Source: Methylocystis iwaonis (GTDB taxonomy: Bacteria > Pseudomonadota > Alphaproteobacteria > Rhizobiales > Beijerinckiaceae). From it: 64,000 nt of DNA. The stretch covers positions 186,001-250,000 of the forward strand of contig NZ_AP027143.1 of NCBI RefSeq assembly GCF_027925385.1, given 5' to 3'. Made by a program: the position numbers and the translations under genes. Positions 61,582-64,000 of this stretch are shown here, one piece after another (the first letter of the stretch is position 1; every line of letters starts with the position of its first letter). The notes under the pieces are model-generated. The model was not told the origin of the DNA. It did not search any database and was given only the letters and a program-made list of their open reading frames with translations.

Positions 61582-61842
61582 ATGCTGGCAAATAAGATTC
61601 TGCTGCTTATCGCCGAAACGTGTGCGGGTTGCGAGTCGGATCAGATCGAGCTGGATACCCCGCTTTTGGAACTCAACTTCCTCGACTCGAGCGCGTTTTT
61701 TGATTTGGTGGATCTGCTTAATCGCGAAGCTGGCGTCGCCATCCCGCTACGAGAGGTCACGCCGGACAACTTCGCCTCTGTGCGAGCGATAATCGATTTG
61801 GTCGAGCGATTGCAGTCAGACGCTTTCGCCGCGCAAGCGTGA
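61582..61842 (+). CDS. pigG: PigG-like peptidyl carrier protein
   Basis: An 86-residue carrier protein. LNFLDSSAFFDLVDLLNREA carries the phosphopantetheine attachment serine, Ser36, in the LDS motif. ATG follows GGAGGAAATA. PigG carries proline, which is oxidised to pyrrole-2-carboxyl-thioester for bipyrrole synthesis. The adenylation (PigI) and dehydrogenase (PigA) partners are not in the window. Confidence 0.92.
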   Translation: MLANKILLLIAETCAGCESDQIELDTPLLELNFLDSSAFFDLVDLLNREAGVAIPLREVTPDNFASVRAIIDLVERLQSDAFAAQA

Positions 61843-61878
61843 GCGATTTTTCATCATTCTAGGCATTAGGGGTCAGTA

Positions 61879-64000
61879 ATGACTGCCATGATCGTGGAAA
61901 ATGCGCGGCGCGTCGAATCCTCGCCATGGGAGACGACCGTCGACGTCATTCAACGTCACACCGGATACGCGCGCGACGACATCACGGCCGACGCCGAATT
62001 TGAGGGCGATCTCGGAGTTGACAGCATCGTGCTGGTTTCCATCCTCGCCGACATCGGAAACGCCTATGGCGTGAGCTTGCAATCGACGGGGCGCGGTCTG
62101 CGAACGGTTGACGATCTCGTCCAGCTCGTTCGCTCCCGCCTGGATAATGAGGGCGCGTGCAGCCCGATACCTGCTCTCGATAAAGCGGTCGACGAAAACG
62201 GCAAAGATCGCGACCCCATCTTTGAGGCGGTGATTGCGACGCTCGAGAGGCATACAGGCCACTCGCGGCTTCGATTGATCGAAGACGCCAGACTGTGCGA
62301 GGATCTGGGCCTCGACGCGGCGAAGCTGATGGACGTGCTCGCGGACACGGCGGCGGCCCTCGACGTCGCCCGGCGGGACGTTACCGCGGAGCTCGTAACG
62401 ATCGGTGACATGATCGCCAGCTTCGCTCGCGCGGACGCCAGAAGCGCTGGGTTAAGCGGGAGCGAGGCGCAACCCGCGAGTTTCGGCTCCGTCGAGCCCC
62501 CGAGCTTTTCGGCGATGGGGCTGCGAGAAGGCGCCGTCGAATCGCTGCGCAATAGGCTGCGGGATGAGCGTGGCGTGCCGGAGGTTGTCCGTCTCTCCGA
62601 CTGCGACACCATGGAAAAACTTCACGCCTTCTTGCGCGCGTCCGACGCCCATAAGATCGAAACGCTCGTCGAAACGCGCGAGCGTGTTGCGAGCGCGCGC
62701 GATCGTTTCGCCGCACCCAGCGGCGACAACCGCACGATGAAGGACTTCATCGGGCTGCCCCATCGCGACCTCTTCCACAAGGCGTACGAGTTCAACACCT
62801 TCTATCGCGGCAAACAGGCGGAACAACTATATTGGTATGGTATGCCGCTCGAAAGCAAGTGCCGCAACCGCGCGGTGATCTTCGATGAAATTACCGGCAG
62901 GCGGCGCGAGTTCCTCATGTTCGCGTCCAACAATTATTTGGGCCTCGCCAATCACCCCGAAGTGATCGACGCCATCGCGGACGCGGCCCGGCGTTACGGC
63001 GCGACAAACACCGGTTGCCGGCTGATCGGCGGCTCCAATGTTCTCCACAAGGAGCTCGAACGCCGTCTCGCCCGGCTGAAACGCACCGATGACGCAATCG
63101 TGTACCCGTCCGGCTACTCGGCTAATCTCGGCTGCATATCCGCGTTGGCGGGACATGACGATCTCATCTTCACCGACGCCATCAATCACATGAGCATCCA
63201 GGACGGCTGCAAACTGTCGGGGGCATCCAAGAAAATATATCCGCACGCCGTCGATGCGCTCGAACGCACGCTGGAAAAATGGGCCGACCATCCCGGCGGC
63301 AAGCTGATCGTCACCGACGGCGTTTTCAGCATGCATGGCGACATCGTCGATTTGCCGAAGGTCGTTGCGCTGGCGCGCAAATACGGCGCGAAAGTGCTTG
63401 TGGACGATGCCCACGCGACCGGCGTCCTGGGAAAAACAGGCGCCGGCACGAGCGAACATTTCGGTATGAAAGGCGAGGTTGATCTCGAGCTCGGAACCTT
63501 CAGCAAGACGCTCTCGGGCGTCGGCGGCTTCGTTGCGGCCAAAGGCGAAGTCGTCGAATATCTGCGCTTCTATTCGAATTCGTATGTGTTCGCAGCGACG
63601 ATTCCGGCCTCCGTGGCCGCGGGGCTGATCGCTTCGATCGACGTTATGGAAAGAGAGCCGCAGCGGCTGGAAAAATTGTGGAGCAACATCCATCGCCTGC
63701 GCGGTTTGCTCTTGAGCGCTGGCTTCGATCTTGGTCAGTCGGCGAGCGCGATCATACCAGTCGTGATCGGCGACGAGACGAAGACTCTGGAATTCGGCCG
63801 CCTCGTCCGCGCGCGGGGAATGTTCTGCCAGACCGTCGTTTATCCGGGGGTGGCGCTTGGCGACGCGAGACTCCGCATCAGCGTGACCTCGGAACACACG
63901 CTCGAGGATCTCGATCTCGCAGCCGAGATTCTAATCGACAGCGCGACGGATGTTGGCCTTCGTTGCGAACCGCAGGGCGCGCCTGCATTTTCCGGCGCGG
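61879..64000 (+). CDS. pigH: PigH-like carrier-carrier-alpha-oxoamine synthase (runs off the right edge)
   Basis: At least 707 residues, open at the window end. Carrier domain 1 has GDLGVDSIVLVSILADIGNA with Ser49. Carrier domain 2 has CEDLGLDAAKLMDVLADTAA, where the attachment Ser is replaced by Ala147. Residues from about 320 form an alpha-oxoamine synthase (FASNNYLGLANHPEV, TDGVFSMHGDIVDLPKV, DDAHATGVLG, PLP Lys543 in LGTFSKTLSGVGG, then FAATIPASV). PigH condenses the pyrrolyl-beta-ketoacyl thioester with serine to HBM. The C terminus is probably only a few residues away. Confidence 0.92.
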   Translation, partial: MTAMIVENARRVESSPWETTVDVIQRHTGYARDDITADAEFEGDLGVDSIVLVSILADIGNAYGVSLQSTGRGLRTVDDLVQLVRSRLDNEGACSPIPALDKAVDENGKDRDPIFEAVIATLERHTGHSRLRLIEDARLCEDLGLDAAKLMDVLADTAAALDVARRDVTAELVTIGDMIASFARADARSAGLSGSEAQPASFGSVEPPSFSAMGLREGAVESLRNRLRDERGVPEVVRLSDCDTMEKLHAFLRASDAHKIETLVETRERVASARDRFAAPSGDNRTMKDFIGLPHRDLFHKAYEFNTFYRGKQAEQLYWYGMPLESKCRNRAVIFDEITGRRREFLMFASNNYLGLANHPEVIDAIADAARRYGATNTGCRLIGGSNVLHKELERRLARLKRTDDAIVYPSGYSANLGCISALAGHDDLIFTDAINHMSIQDGCKLSGASKKIYPHAVDALERTLEKWADHPGGKLIVTDGVFSMHGDIVDLPKVVALARKYGAKVLVDDAHATGVLGKTGAGTSEHFGMKGEVDLELGTFSKTLSGVGGFVAAKGEVVEYLRFYSNSYVFAATIPASVAAGLIASIDVMEREPQRLEKLWSNIHRLRGLLLSAGFDLGQSASAIIPVVIGDETKTLEFGRLVRARGMFCQTVVYPGVALGDARLRISVTSEHTLEDLDLAAEILIDSATDVGLRCEPQGAPAFSGA

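Noticed and set aside
61879..64000. Saxitoxin SxtA-like or capnine (sulfonolipid) synthase reading of the carrier-oxoamine synthase
   Set aside because: The gene order and the other six neighbours match pigB-H exactly; SxtA has additional methyltransferase and GNAT domains and capnine synthase lacks tandem carriers.

Overview
The window reads as high-GC DNA of an alphaproteobacterium, probably a Hyphomicrobiales member. This rests on codon style, overlapping ATGA/GTGA operons, insertion sequence types and CioAB/Nit1C-type genes. No rRNA, tRNA or pmo/mmo gene is present, so genus and lifestyle cannot be fixed.

Left arm (1-18.3 kb): an envelope or extracellular glycan locus, partly AT-rich. 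It holds two glycosyltransferases, an FkbM methyltransferase with an uncharacterised partner, an NDP-sugar epimerase, a fused methyltransferase and GDP-L-fucose synthase. Between them lies a dense graveyard of broken mobile DNA: IS1380, IS3 (four pieces), IS630, IS5, IS256 with intact inverted repeats, IS6, ISAs1, Tn3 and two group II introns. One intron sits inside an IS3 copy and is itself cut by another IS3 copy.

Middle (18.3-37 kb): a MocR-type regulator; a CioAB-type (cyanide-insensitive) bd oxidase operon with a DUF2474 small subunit; a CoA-disulfide-reductase-like flavoprotein; an Sll0783/MSMEG_0572-type protein; FdrA and DUF1116 proteins resembling the oxamate transcarbamylase pair; and a Nit1C-type nitrilase cluster (nitrilase, radical SAM, GNAT, AIR-synthase-like, LnmK-like). 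Together this looks like a nitrile/cyanide tolerance and nitrogen-salvage region.

37-45.6 kb: a tightly overlapping operon with phosphosulfolactate synthase (ComA), a DUF7714 protein, two aspartase/fumarase-superfamily lyases around a D-cysteine-desulfhydrase-like PLP enzyme, and a ketopantoate-reductase-family dehydrogenase. This is the gene set of bacterial coenzyme M biosynthesis (Xanthobacter Xcb type). No epoxyalkane genes are in view. DUF938 and spermidine-synthase-like proteins follow.

45.6-50.3 kb: remnants (LysR, IS5, histidine kinase), a DJ-1/PfpI protein divergent from a GlxA-type regulator, a VapBC module and a cupin.

50.4-64 kb: a co-directional run in the exact Serratia order pigB-C-D-E-F-G-H, that is, the monopyrrole branch, the final condensing enzyme and half of the bipyrrole branch of prodigiosin biosynthesis. 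PigH runs to the right edge and other pig genes probably lie beyond. Here the DoxX-like and FAD parts at the pigB position are in the same frame, separated by a single TAG, and the second carrier domain of PigH lacks its serine.
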